NCBI GenBank assembly: GCA_934691725.1
Contig: CAKUTF010000032.1
Location: forward strand, 1-33,337
DNA length: 33,337 nucleotides
Source of the DNA: an uncultured Fibrobacter sp.
GTDB lineage: Bacteria > Fibrobacterota > Fibrobacteria > Fibrobacterales > Fibrobacteraceae
Direction: 5' to 3'
Both the position numbers and the translations under genes were made by a program. How positions within the stretch are numbered: the stretch's first letter is position 1; every line of letters starts with the position of its first letter. The notes beneath the pieces were generated by a model, which worked only from the letters and a program-made list of their open reading frames with translations, was not told where the DNA came from and did not search any database. Shown here piece by piece: positions 11,301-19,475 of the stretch.

Positions 11301-13175
11301 ATGGAAAACGCGGAAAAGGAGACCCGGATAGCGCAGACGCTCTCGGTTGGCGAGAACGTCGATTATGTCGCGTCCGCGCTTTACAGCGGATTCCGCCCGC
11401 CTCCCGACATGACGGTAAGCCAGTGGGCGGAAGAGAACCGCGTGCTTTCGGGGGCGGCTTCCAGTTCGCCCGGACGCTGGCGGAACGACCGCACGCCCTA
11501 CCTCGTGGAAATCATGGACCAGCTTTCGCCGCAGAGCCCGGCCACGGATGTGGTCTTCATGAAAGGCGCGCAGGTCGGCGGGACGGAATGCCTCATCAAC
11601 ACGGCGCTCTACTACATCTGCCACGACCCTTGCCCGATAGGGCTTTTCCAGACGACGGAGACCACGGCGAAGCGTTTCATCAAGCAGCGCATGAATACCG
11701 CTTTCCAGGCGATGCATATCGACAGGCTCTTCACCGGGGACGAAATGTACCTCCGGGAGTTTCCGGGCGGCGTGATGATCACGGGCTGGTCGAACTCCGC
11801 GTCGAACCTCCGCTCGATGCCTATCCGCATCGCGCTCTGCGACGAGATTTCCGGCTGGGCGAAGGACTGCGAGGGCGAAGGCGACCCCTGTTCGCTCGTG
11901 GAAGCCCGCACGGTGACGTTCGCCCGGAAGAAGCGCTTCTGGAACTCGACGCCCGGAATCGAGGGGGAGTGCCGCATCACGGACCGTTTCCGGAAAGGGG
12001 ACATGCGGTATTACAACGTTCCCTGCCCGCATTGCGGGGCGCTCCATGTCTGGAAGTGGGAAAACCTCGTGTGGGACAGGGGCGAGGACGGAAGCCACAT
12101 GCCTTGGACGGTGCGGATGAAGTGCCCCCACTGCGGCGGCGAATACGGCGAATACCGGAAGCCCGAACTCCTCTCCCGGGGCGAATGGCTTGCGACGAAC
12201 GAAAACGGCGCCTATCCGAGCTACCACCTTTCCGGCCTGTACGCTCCTCTCGGCGCGGGCCTCTCGTGGGCGGATGCGGTCACGCAGTTCCTGAACGCGC
12301 AGGGCGACATCAACCTGCTCAAGACTTTCACGAACAATGTACTAGGCGAGGCTTGGAACATCGACGGCGGAATGCAGATCGACCGGTTCGGGCTTATCGG
12401 GCGGTGCGAGGAATACGGGGCGGAAGTCCCCTCGGGCGCGGTGATCCTTACCGCCGGGGTCGATACGCAGGACGACCGCCTTGAATGCGAAATCGTCGGA
12501 TGGGGCGCGGGGCTTGAATCGTGGGGTGTGGCGCACAAGGTCTTTGTCGGCGACCCGTCGCAGCCCGCCGTCTGGGACGCTCTCGACACGGCTCTCACCG
12601 CGGAATACCGGACGGAGACTGGCGAAAGTCTCCACGTCGCGGCGACCCTCATCGATTCGGGCGGTCACCACACGGACGACGTGTACCGCTTTACCGCAAA
12701 ACGAGAATGGCGGAACGTCTTTGCCTGCGCGGGCCATGCCGGGGCGGGACGCCAGATAGTCACGCGACCGAAGCGGACGAAGAAAAGTTCCATCCAGAAC
12801 GCGACCGTCGTAATCGTCGGGGTCGATAGCGCGAAGGACCAGCTATACGACTGGCTCACCAAGGAAGTTCCCTGTCCGGGCTACTGCCACTTTCCGCTCC
12901 GGGACGGCTACGACGACGAATACTTCGCGCAGCTCACCGCCGAGAAGCGCGTCCGCAGGTGGGTCCGCGGGCAGCTCCAGTGGGGATACAAGAAGGTGCG
13001 CGAACGGAACGAGGCTCTCGACACGCGGATATACGCCCGTGCCGCTCTGAACCTTGTCGGCGTGGATGTCGATAAGATGGCGGAAGCGGGCGTCAAGTTC
13101 ATGCGGAACGTCGCAAGGCCTGTTTCGAGAATCCCGCAGGGCCTGAGGACCATATCGAAAGGGGTGAAGCTATGA
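11301..13175 (+). CDS. Large terminase subunit, GpA family
   Basis: The 624-aa protein powers DNA packaging and cuts the concatemer. The ATPase half has VVFMKGAQVGGTE (Walker A-like, around residue 87-95) and RIALCDEISGW (Walker B, D181-E182). A CPHCG pair (C242/C245 and a second CPHCGGEYGE ~35 residues on) matches the zinc-ribbon-like insert of GpA proteins. The nuclease half starts with AGVDTQDDR (D388) and contains SGGHHTDDVYRF. Length and motif order fit lambda gpA. Start ATG 11301, two bases after the TerS stop. Confidence 0.96.
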   Translation: MENAEKETRIAQTLSVGENVDYVASALYSGFRPPPDMTVSQWAEENRVLSGAASSSPGRWRNDRTPYLVEIMDQLSPQSPATDVVFMKGAQVGGTECLINTALYYICHDPCPIGLFQTTETTAKRFIKQRMNTAFQAMHIDRLFTGDEMYLREFPGGVMITGWSNSASNLRSMPIRIALCDEISGWAKDCEGEGDPCSLVEARTVTFARKKRFWNSTPGIEGECRITDRFRKGDMRYYNVPCPHCGALHVWKWENLVWDRGEDGSHMPWTVRMKCPHCGGEYGEYRKPELLSRGEWLATNENGAYPSYHLSGLYAPLGAGLSWADAVTQFLNAQGDINLLKTFTNNVLGEAWNIDGGMQIDRFGLIGRCEEYGAEVPSGAVILTAGVDTQDDRLECEIVGWGAGLESWGVAHKVFVGDPSQPAVWDALDTALTAEYRTETGESLHVAATLIDSGGHHTDDVYRFTAKREWRNVFACAGHAGAGRQIVTRPKRTKKSSIQNATVVIVGVDSAKDQLYDWLTKEVPCPGYCHFPLRDGYDDEYFAQLTAEKRVRRWVRGQLQWGYKKVRERNEALDTRIYARAALNLVGVDVDKMAEAGVKFMRNVARPVSRIPQGLRTISKGVKL

Positions 13176-13822
13176 CCAAGTGCACGCTGGAAAACCTGGC
13201 GAAGACAATCGAAAGCGAAATGAAGAAGTCCGCAAAGCGGGTACGCTATGCCGCGCAGCGGGCCTTAAACGAGACGGCTTTCAACGCTCGGACGAACCTC
13301 ATCGGCAAGTACCGCGCATCGTTCACGGTGCGGAGCAAGGGTCTGCCGCAGAGCGTCAAGGTGAAAAAGGCCACAGCCCAGAACTTGCGGGCCGAGGTCT
13401 ATTTTCCGCACGATTGGTTCTACCTCCACACGGTCGGCGGCGAAAAGTCCGCCAAGGGAAGCCACTCGATGGTGATTCCCTCCAAGGACTTCCCGGACTT
13501 GCGGCTCGCTTCGGGAAAGGTGCGGAAGCGGAACGCCCCGGCGGAACTTCTGAAATACGCGAACGCCCATCCGAAAAAGACGCGCGGGCATGTCGCCTAC
13601 CCGAAAGCCTTTCTCAAGCTCAAGACGAAATCCGGAAAGCCGGCAATCGCCCGCAGGGACAAGATGAACCGCAAGGACATGGTGTGGCTATACGTCGAAA
13701 ACCAGAATGCGCGGGTCAAGAAACGCTGGGACTTTGCGGAAATCGTCGCTTCGACGGCAAGGCTCGGACTCCGCTACGAGTTCGAAAAGGCGCTCAAGTG
13801 GCAGGAACTGCACAAAAAATGA
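13172..13822 (+). CDS. Minor tail/neck-like protein, 216 aa
   Basis: The start overlaps the TerL stop (ATGA). The basic, helical N-terminus (SAKRVRYAAQRALNETAFNA) and the C-terminal RYEFEKALKWQ resemble the ends of HK97 gp10 or gpZ-like tail-completion proteins, in which a long N-terminal helix and a trailing FExAL helix flank a beta region. It is unusual for such a gene to lie between terL and portal; in lambda this place is held by W. The assignment is tentative. Its TGA is followed at once by late promoter 2. Confidence 0.45.
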   Translation: MTKCTLENLAKTIESEMKKSAKRVRYAAQRALNETAFNARTNLIGKYRASFTVRSKGLPQSVKVKKATAQNLRAEVYFPHDWFYLHTVGGEKSAKGSHSMVIPSKDFPDLRLASGKVRKRNAPAELLKYANAHPKKTRGHVAYPKAFLKLKTKSGKPAIARRDKMNRKDMVWLYVENQNARVKKRWDFAEIVASTARLGLRYEFEKALKWQELHKK

Positions 13823-13864
13823 TGTGACAAAAAATGTCACGGACGGAATGCGAAAAATTAAATT
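13823..13864 (+). promoter_or_regulatory. Late promoter 2 (gpW/portal operon)
   Basis: TGACA-AAAAA-TGTCA (13825-13839), 19 bp, TAAATT (13859-13864). The dyad starts one base after the preceding stop codon. ATG 13874 is only 9 bases past the -10 box, so the mRNA leader is 0-3 bases. Confidence 0.75.
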
Positions 13865-13873
13865 CTCTGGGAT

Positions 13874-14110
13874 ATGGCGAAGTTTAGCGTAACGTATTGC
13901 AAGAAGATGGTGGACCTCTACGGCACGGCGCTCGAACGCGTGCTTTCGGGGCAGAGCTACACGATAGGCGGTCGCAGCCTTACCCGCGTGAATCATGCGG
14001 AAATCCTCGCCGGACTGAAGTATTGGCAGGACCAGCTCGACCGTGCGGAAGAAGATGCCGCTTACGGCGGGCGCGGCGTTCGGATGAGGAGGACAATCTG
14101 CCATGGCTAA
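13874..14110 (+). CDS. gpW/DUF6148-like head-tail joining protein
   Basis: Seventy-eight residues. The core LERVLSGQSYTIGGRSLTRV followed by NHAEILAGLKYWQDQLDR matches the gpW/DUF6148 pattern: helix, a GxxYxIxxRSLTR hairpin, then a long helix of the LxxxIxxWxxxL type. gpW-type proteins plug the portal and accept the tail connector. Its place before the portal gene is the same as lambda W. No ribosome site; the ATG is almost at the predicted transcript start. It overlaps portal by 8 bases. Confidence 0.8.
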   Translation: MAKFSVTYCKKMVDLYGTALERVLSGQSYTIGGRSLTRVNHAEILAGLKYWQDQLDRAEEDAAYGGRGVRMRRTICHG

Positions 14111-15626
14111 CCTTAACGTCTCGACAGGAATCGCCTGGAAGGGCGCCTCGTGGATTTCCGACGCGCTCAAGGCTTTCTTCTTTTCCCGCGGGTCTGCGGA
14201 TTCGGACCTTTCCGGAAACCGCGATACGCTGGAATACCGCTCGCGCTCCCTCTACCAGAACTCCGCCTTTGCCGGGGCGGCTGTCAATACGAACGTCCTG
14301 AACGTCGTGGGGACGGGTCTCAAGTGTCGCCCGACGATTGACTACCGGATGCTCGGGATTACGCGGGACGAGGCTTCCGAATGGGAACGCCGGACACGCG
14401 CCCTTTTCGAACTCTGGGCGCAGAGCAAGAACTGCGACGCCGAACGCGAAAACACTTTCAGCCAGCTGCAGGACTTGGCGCTCAAGACGCAGCTTGTTTG
14501 CGGGGACGCCTTTGCGCTCCGCTGCTACCGGGAAGCGCCGAACTTTCCTTTCGGGCTGTGCTTCAAGATTCTCGAGGGGAACCGCTGCAAGAATCCGGTC
14601 GGGATTTCCGACTCGGAGCGTCTCGCCATGGGCGTGGAAGTGGACGAGTTCGGGGCGGTGGTGCGCTTCCACTTTACGGAAAAGCCCATCTACAACCTGG
14701 ACGCCTACACGGAAAGCGTTCCCACCGTGGCGATAGACGCTTTCGGCATCGACGGCGAGCGGAACGTCATCCATCTCTACGAGACGGACCGCCCGAACCA
14801 GCGGCGCGGCGTGCCATGGCTCGCCCCGGTCATCATGCAGATCAAGCAGCAGGAACGCTACCAGGACGCGGAACTTGTCGCGGCCGTGGTAAGCTCGATG
14901 TTCACCGTTTTCATCAAGACGGCGAATTCCGACTTGGCGGACCCTTTCATGGGAAACGTCCCGGACGAACTGCGCGTCGAGCGGCCCGAACTTCCGAAAT
15001 CCGCGGCGGAGCTTTCTCCCGGCGGAATCGTCGAGATGAACCAGAACCAGGATATCCAGATTGCGGACCCGAAGCGTCCGAACGCGAACTACGACCCGTT
15101 CGTGAATTCCATCTTCAACGAGATTGGCGCGCGGCTCGGCATTTCCAAGGAAGTCATCCTGAAGAAGTTCGATTCTAGCTACAACGCGGTCCGGGCGGCG
15201 ATTCTCGAAAGCCGCAAGACTTTTGACCGCGCGCGTGCGAACCTCGCGAGCGATTTCTGCCAGCCTGTCTATGACGCTTGGCTCGACGAATGCGTCAGCT
15301 GCGGAATCATCCGGGCGGATGGCTACGAGGACCCGCTCCGGCGCGCCCTGTGGCACCGCTGCGCGTGGATCGGCGACGCCCCTGTGATGCTCGACCCGAC
15401 GAAGGAAACGCAGGCCCTCAAGATGCAGATAGACGAACAGCTCACGACGCGGGCGAACGCCGTGGCGCAGGTGAACGGTCTCGAATACGAGGCGGTGGCT
15501 TCCGCGCTTGCCGAAGAGAAGAAGTTCCGGGAATCGCTCGGACTTTCCGAACCGGGCAGCGTGACCAAGACGGAAAGCGTCAGCGTCCAGGAGACTTCGG
15601 AAAGTTTCGAAAACGGCGAAAAATAG
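14103..15626 (+). CDS. Portal protein, lambda gpB family
   Basis: The 507-aa protein forms the dodecameric portal at the packaging vertex. Recognisable parts: DTLEYRSRSLYQNSAFAGAA at ~40-60, NVVGTGLKCRP, SQLQDLALKTQLVCGDAFAL, RGVPWLAPVIMQIKQQERYQ and the pore-side helix region DAELVAAVVSSMFTVFIKT; these are in the order of lambda portal-family proteins. The C-terminus is polar and probably flexible. AGGAGG lies upstream of ATG 14103. It is co-transcribed with the gpW-like gene from late promoter 2. Confidence 0.95.
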   Translation: MANLNVSTGIAWKGASWISDALKAFFFSRGSADSDLSGNRDTLEYRSRSLYQNSAFAGAAVNTNVLNVVGTGLKCRPTIDYRMLGITRDEASEWERRTRALFELWAQSKNCDAERENTFSQLQDLALKTQLVCGDAFALRCYREAPNFPFGLCFKILEGNRCKNPVGISDSERLAMGVEVDEFGAVVRFHFTEKPIYNLDAYTESVPTVAIDAFGIDGERNVIHLYETDRPNQRRGVPWLAPVIMQIKQQERYQDAELVAAVVSSMFTVFIKTANSDLADPFMGNVPDELRVERPELPKSAAELSPGGIVEMNQNQDIQIADPKRPNANYDPFVNSIFNEIGARLGISKEVILKKFDSSYNAVRAAILESRKTFDRARANLASDFCQPVYDAWLDECVSCGIIRADGYEDPLRRALWHRCAWIGDAPVMLDPTKETQALKMQIDEQLTTRANAVAQVNGLEYEAVASALAEEKKFRESLGLSEPGSVTKTESVSVQETSESFENGEK

Positions 15627-15627
15627 A

Positions 15628-15669
15628 TGTGACAAAAAATGTCACACATAAAGTAAAAGAATCTATATT
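15628..15669 (+). promoter_or_regulatory. Late promoter 3 (capsid operon)
   Basis: The fullest dyad, TGTGACA-AAAAA-TGTCACA (15628-15646), then TATATT (15664-15669) 19 bp after TGTCA. ATG 15684 lies 14 bases past the -10 box, leaving a ~8-base leader. Confidence 0.8.
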
Positions 15670-15683
15670 GCGGAAAAGGTATT

Positions 15684-16910
15684 ATGGCGGAAACGACGAA
15701 AAAAATCCCGAAAGGGAACTGGGCGATAAAGCCCGAGGCTCTGGAGACTCTAGCGTCTTCGGACTTCGGGAATCCCCGCTGGAAGAAATCCGGCGAAGTG
15801 AACCAGGTGAACCTTGTCGATAGGCTTCCAGGCGGAATCGCCGTTCTCCACATCGACGGCGCGCTTTCGTTCCGTTCGGACTTTTACAGCGCGTTTCTCG
15901 GTCTCGATACTTACGATTCCGTTTCCGCCGCATACGACGGACTTCTCGCGGACGACTCCGTGAGGGGGATTGTCCTCTCCATCCATTCCCCGGGCGGCGA
16001 GGTTTCCGGGGTGGGGGATCTGTCAAAGAAGATTTTTGAAAGCCGCGGGTCGAAACCGCTCGGAATCGTCGCCCACACGGCGGGCATGATGTGCTCCGCG
16101 GCGTATTACATCGGAAGTTCCGCGGAAAAGGTTTTTGCCTCTTCCATCGGCGAGGTCGGAAGTATCGGGGTGCTCTGCATCTACGACGAGGTTTCCGATG
16201 GCGGCATGACCGTCGTCCGGAGCGACCTTTCGGCGAACAAGTCGCCGCTTCCGACCGACCCGGCAGGGCTTTTGCTCATCAAGCGTACATTGAACTCGCT
16301 TGCGACCGTGTTCCTTTCGGATGTCGCGCGGAACCGCGGAACGGACTTCCAAACGGTTCTTTCCGCTTCCGGGCAGGGGGCGACTTTCATCGGGAGCGAG
16401 GCTGTCCAGGCGGGGCTTGCCGACGGCGTCATGACGCTTGACGAGGTTATCACGGAAATGATCAACGGAAAGGAGGGCCAGATGGCTCAGGAAAAGACGA
16501 ATACGGCTGGAGCAGAGGCGCAGCCGGAAGTGGTGGCTGCCCAGGCGCGCGAGGCGGGAATCGCCGAGGAACGCGCCCGGATCTCCGGAATCCGCAAGGC
16601 TTTCGAAGGGCTAGGCATGGACGACGAATGCGGCAAGTGCATCGACGACGGAACGAGCGTTGCGGACGCTACCGCCCATGCGCTTTCGCTTGCGAAACAG
16701 GCGATGGCCGAGGCGAAAACGGAAACCGTTCCGTCTGCGGAAGGCAAGATTCCCGAAAACGTGGAAGCTCTTGTCCGCGCAGGGCTAAGGGCGAACGCTT
16801 CGGCGGCGAACGGCATTTCGACGGGAACGGGCGAACAGTCATTCGACGCGAAGCGCAAGGCGTTCCTCGCAGGATTCGACAAGGTATTCAAAGGCAAGGA
16901 GGCCAAGTAA
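15684..16910 (+). CDS. Prohead protease (S49/gpC-like) with scaffold domain at the C-terminus
   Basis: Residues ~50-265 form a SppA/S49-type serine protease: VRGIVLSIHSPGGEVSG, then HTAGMMCSAAYYIGSSAEKV with the nucleophile S138, then IGEVGSIGVLCIYDEV and GSEAVQAGLADGVMTL. Residues ~267-408 are a helical, acidic scaffold-like region. This is the lambda gpC plan: the protease matures the prohead and releases itself from the scaffold. Length (408) fits gpC. It starts at ATG 15684 behind late promoter 3 and ends one base into the gpD-like gene (TAATG). Confidence 0.93.
   Translation: MAETTKKIPKGNWAIKPEALETLASSDFGNPRWKKSGEVNQVNLVDRLPGGIAVLHIDGALSFRSDFYSAFLGLDTYDSVSAAYDGLLADDSVRGIVLSIHSPGGEVSGVGDLSKKIFESRGSKPLGIVAHTAGMMCSAAYYIGSSAEKVFASSIGEVGSIGVLCIYDEVSDGGMTVVRSDLSANKSPLPTDPAGLLLIKRTLNSLATVFLSDVARNRGTDFQTVLSASGQGATFIGSEAVQAGLADGVMTLDEVITEMINGKEGQMAQEKTNTAGAEAQPEVVAAQAREAGIAEERARISGIRKAFEGLGMDDECGKCIDDGTSVADATAHALSLAKQAMAEAKTETVPSAEGKIPENVEALVRAGLRANASAANGISTGTGEQSFDAKRKAFLAGFDKVFKGKEAK
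16482..16910 (+). CDS. Nested scaffold protein (Nu3-like) by internal start
   Basis: Inside the protease gene, in the same frame, ATG 16482 has a near-perfect AAGGAGG (16470-16476) 5 bases upstream, far stronger than that of the full-length gene. The 142-aa product starts MAQEKTNTAGAEAQPEVVAA, is helical and charged, and ends FDKVFKGKEAK. In lambda, Nu3 scaffold is made from an internal in-frame start of C in the same way. Separate expression would give the excess scaffold needed for prohead assembly. Confidence 0.8.
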   Translation: MAQEKTNTAGAEAQPEVVAAQAREAGIAEERARISGIRKAFEGLGMDDECGKCIDDGTSVADATAHALSLAKQAMAEAKTETVPSAEGKIPENVEALVRAGLRANASAANGISTGTGEQSFDAKRKAFLAGFDKVFKGKEAK

Positions 16911-17257
16911 TGGCGGAACTTCAGACTTTTTCACGCGACGCTCTTGTCGCCGGCGAAACTTTTGGCGCGGTCCCCGTACCGGTCGCCGCATCCCAGACGA
17001 TTGTCCGCGGGCAGGTTCTTTCCTTCGCTTCGGGCAAGGTTTCCGCTGCCGGGGCTAAGGCTACCCCGTACGGCATCGCGGCGGATTCGGTCACGACCGG
17101 CGAAACAGGCGACACGAGCGTTCCCGTCTATACGGTAGGAATCTTCAACGAGAACGCCCTTGTCTTTGCGGACGGCATTACCGCCGACGAAAAGGCCGCC
17201 CAGCTTCTCGCGCTCCGGAACATCGGACTTGTTACAACCCACATCGTGGAGGCCTAG
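16910..17257 (+). CDS. Head decoration protein, lambda gpD-like
   Basis: The 115-aa product starts at ATG 16910 (TAATG overlap; AAGGAGG 7 bases upstream). RGQVLSFASGKVSAAGAKAT then PYGIAADSVTTGETGDTSVP and VYTVGIFNENALVF follow the beta-rich gpD pattern (PxGIxxxxxD...VxxxGxFN). Trimers of gpD bind threefold sites outside the expanded capsid and stabilise it. Position between scaffold and major capsid is the same as in lambda. Confidence 0.92.
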   Translation: MAELQTFSRDALVAGETFGAVPVPVAASQTIVRGQVLSFASGKVSAAGAKATPYGIAADSVTTGETGDTSVPVYTVGIFNENALVFADGITADEKAAQLLALRNIGLVTTHIVEA

Positions 17258-17260
17258 CAA

Positions 17261-18307
17261 ATGGCAGAATTTGAGATTTTTTCACCGGTAAGCATCACCG
17301 AGGCTCTGAACCAGCGTCTTCCCCCGAAGCGCTTCCTCGCCCGCACCTTCTTCAAGCCGCGCTACTGGGCGACCGAACAGGTGATGATCGACACCATCAA
17401 GGGTTCGCGCCGCGTTGCCCCGTTTGTCCGCCCGCACCAGGCGGGAACGGCTGTCCAGGGCGACGCCATCACGGCGACGGCTTTCATGCCGCAGCAGATT
17501 AACGTCCATGTGCGGACCGACGCCTACGAGGCTTTCCGCCGCGCGGCTGCCGAAAACATCAGCTACGCGAACGGCGAAATCCGCAGCCCGGAAAAGGCTT
17601 TTGCGGAAACCATCGCCCGCGACCAGGAGACGCTCGTGGATGCCGCCTACCGAACCGTCGAACGCATGTGCTCCGAGGCTCTCTTCTCGGGCAAGGTGAA
17701 CATGTACGACGCGGAAGGCAACTCCATTTCCGATGTCGATGAGGGATTCAAGGATTCCCACAACATCACGCTCGCTTCGGGCAAGGGCTGGAACGAAAAG
17801 GATTCCGACCCGATTAAGGATCTCCGCGACTGGCGCCGTCTCGTCGCCAAGGATTCGGGGCTTACCGCGCACGACGTGATTTTCGGAAGCGACGCCTACG
17901 ACGCTTTCATCGCGAACGCGAGCGTCAAGGATTATCTCGACAAGCGGAACATCACGCTCGGTGGAATCGCTCCGCAGTTTGACCAGGACCAGGACGGTGC
18001 GCTCTTCATGGGAGTCATCGAGGGCCTGAACATCTGGGTCTATGACGAATGGTACGACGATCCGAAAACGAAGACCGCGACGGCGGTAGTCCCGCCCGAA
18101 AAGGTCTGCGTCATCTCCCGCGAGCTTCGTGCCGACATCCACTACGGAAAGGTGCAGGATGTCCAGGCGGGGAACTTCGTCGGCGAATTTTTCAGCCGCA
18201 CCTACGACGAACAGGACGGTTCCGCGCGCTATGTGCAGCTCCGCTCCGCGCCTCTCGCGGTTGTCGAACAGGCGGACGGTCTGGTCGTCGCGGACGTGAT
18301 CGTCTAG
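17261..18307 (+). CDS. Major capsid protein, lambda gpE family
   Basis: The 348-aa protein (lambda gpE has 341) begins MAEFEIFSPVSITEALNQRL and has the gpE features RTFFKPRYWATEQVMIDTIK near residues 28-47, then VAPFVRPHQAGTAVQGDAIT and DVIFGSDAYDAFIANASVKD, ending in a hydrophobic strand. It builds the HK97-fold icosahedral shell. It starts three bases after the gpD stop and is read from late promoter 3. Confidence 0.96.
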   Translation: MAEFEIFSPVSITEALNQRLPPKRFLARTFFKPRYWATEQVMIDTIKGSRRVAPFVRPHQAGTAVQGDAITATAFMPQQINVHVRTDAYEAFRRAAAENISYANGEIRSPEKAFAETIARDQETLVDAAYRTVERMCSEALFSGKVNMYDAEGNSISDVDEGFKDSHNITLASGKGWNEKDSDPIKDLRDWRRLVAKDSGLTAHDVIFGSDAYDAFIANASVKDYLDKRNITLGGIAPQFDQDQDGALFMGVIEGLNIWVYDEWYDDPKTKTATAVVPPEKVCVISRELRADIHYGKVQDVQAGNFVGEFFSRTYDEQDGSARYVQLRSAPLAVVEQADGLVVADVIV

Positions 18308-18317
18308 GAGGCTTAGC

Positions 18318-18521
18318 GTGGCTGGAAAGTCCGAAAAGACCGTGGCGGTCCGCGTCCTGAAAGGCTCTGTCGTCGGCAGGGGAGTGAAAGCCCTTGCCGG
18401 CGAAGTCGTCGAGCTTTCCCTTTCCGAGGCTCTGCGCCTTGCCGGGAAGCTTGTCGTCGAAATTCTCGAAAGCCCGAAACCCCCGAAAAAGGAACAGCCC
18501 GCGGAGGGCGGCGAACTCTGA
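18318..18521 (+). CDS. Small basic head-region protein, 67 aa
   Basis: The start is GTG 18318 with AGGAGG 6 bases upstream, just after the capsid stop. The protein (MAGKSEKTVAVRVLKGSVVG, VELSLSEALRLAGKLV) looks like a small SH3-like or beta-barrel domain followed by a Pro/Lys/Glu-rich tail. In lambda-like modules this slot often holds FI-like or connector-accessory proteins. Family not identified. Its TGA overlaps the next ATG (TGATG). Confidence 0.65.
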   Translation: MAGKSEKTVAVRVLKGSVVGRGVKALAGEVVELSLSEALRLAGKLVVEILESPKPPKKEQPAEGGEL

Positions 18522-18886
18522 TGGCGGAGAACGCGTTTCGCACGGCCCTTGCGGGTTTCGACCTAGACAGGAACTTTCTCTGCCGGGAGGAATTCGGCGA
18601 GGATGTTACGCTTTTGCGGAACGGCGAACGCTTTTGCATACCAGGACTCTACGATTCCCCGGGTATCGGGGGCGAGAATCTGGGCATCGAACTTGACGCC
18701 ATTTCCCACCGTCCGAGGCTTTTCGTCCGCACGGAAGATTTGCCTGCCGGACGCCCGGCGAAAGGCGACGTCTTCGAACTGGAAGGAACCGAGTTCCATC
18801 CGGCGATGAAGCTCCGCGCGGTCGATTTCCTCTCGGAGCGTGACGGCGTGGTGGTCTATCGTCTAATCGAAAGCAAGGGGGCGTGA
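18521..18886 (+). CDS. Head-tail joining protein (FII-like position)
   Basis: The 121-aa protein starts at ATG 18521, overlapping the previous stop. The second half (ISHRPRLFVRTEDLPAGRPA, KGDVFELEGTEFHPAMKLRA) has the RP-x-(F/V)-x-V-x2-ED-(L/V)-P pattern of gpFII-like and tail-attachment proteins, ending RAVDFLSERDGVVVYRL. gpFII-type proteins sit under the connector and receive the tail. The order W, portal, C, D, E, small ORF, FII follows lambda. Confidence 0.75.
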   Translation: MAENAFRTALAGFDLDRNFLCREEFGEDVTLLRNGERFCIPGLYDSPGIGGENLGIELDAISHRPRLFVRTEDLPAGRPAKGDVFELEGTEFHPAMKLRAVDFLSERDGVVVYRLIESKGA

Positions 18887-19452
18887 TGCGATCTCTCGAT
18901 TGCGTCAAGCGTCTCCGGGCCGAAATGGTGAAGACCATCTCGGAAGCGGATATCCCGGGAATCGGGAAGAACGTTTTCAATTCTCGCCGTGAAGACGCGT
19001 GGCCGGAAGAATCCGCGTTTGCCGTCGTCGGTTCGCCGAGCGTCCAGTTTGACGACAGGCGGACAAGTCCCCGGTTCTACTTCGCGACTGCGGACGTCTA
19101 TGTCGATGTCTATGCGGCGGATACGGTTTCGGGCGGACCGGAAGCGGTGGCGGATTTTCTCGACGAGGCTTCTTCCGCGATTGTCGAGGCTCTCCAGCCG
19201 ATAGAAAGGCGCGTAGGGCCTTATGCCGGGCTTGTCAAGCGGTTCGTGCTGAAAAGTTTCCAGAACAACCTTTCCGAAAAGGGCGAGACGGACCGTGGCG
19301 CGCAGCGGATAACCTTCCAGGCGGAGTTTGCCGTGTGCGTGACTTTCGGCGGACCGAAGGACGAGTTCCTGCTTGCCGAAAATTCTCTCCGGATGGGAAC
19401 GGACGCCCGGACGGACTTCAATACGAAAATGCGTCCGAATGCGGATGGCTAG
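18886..19452 (+). CDS. Tail completion/terminator-like protein, 188 aa
   Basis: ATG 18886 overlaps the previous TGA; GTG 18883 is an in-frame alternative. The N-terminal helix MRSLDCVKRLRAEMVKTISE, a central beta segment (PRFYFATADVYVDVYAADTV), the helix VADFLDEASSAIVEALQP and the late strand ITFQAEFAVCVTF match the helix-strand-helix-strand layout of gpU/gp37-type tail terminator proteins. The protein would cap the tail tube and join it to the head. Placement just before the sheath gene fits. Confidence 0.65.
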   Translation: MRSLDCVKRLRAEMVKTISEADIPGIGKNVFNSRREDAWPEESAFAVVGSPSVQFDDRRTSPRFYFATADVYVDVYAADTVSGGPEAVADFLDEASSAIVEALQPIERRVGPYAGLVKRFVLKSFQNNLSEKGETDRGAQRITFQAEFAVCVTFGGPKDEFLLAENSLRMGTDARTDFNTKMRPNADG

Positions 19453-19475
19453 ATGAAACTCAACGGAGGATGCCC

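Noticed and set aside
11106..12227. 373-codon minus-strand frame opposite terS/terL
   Set aside because: Antisense to clear terminase genes, with His/Arg-rich low-quality sequence typical of shadow frames.
13980..15635. 551-codon open frame on the minus strand opposite the portal gene
   Set aside because: It is a shadow of the GC-rich portal frame; it lacks a ribosome site and recognisable domains, while the portal match is strong.
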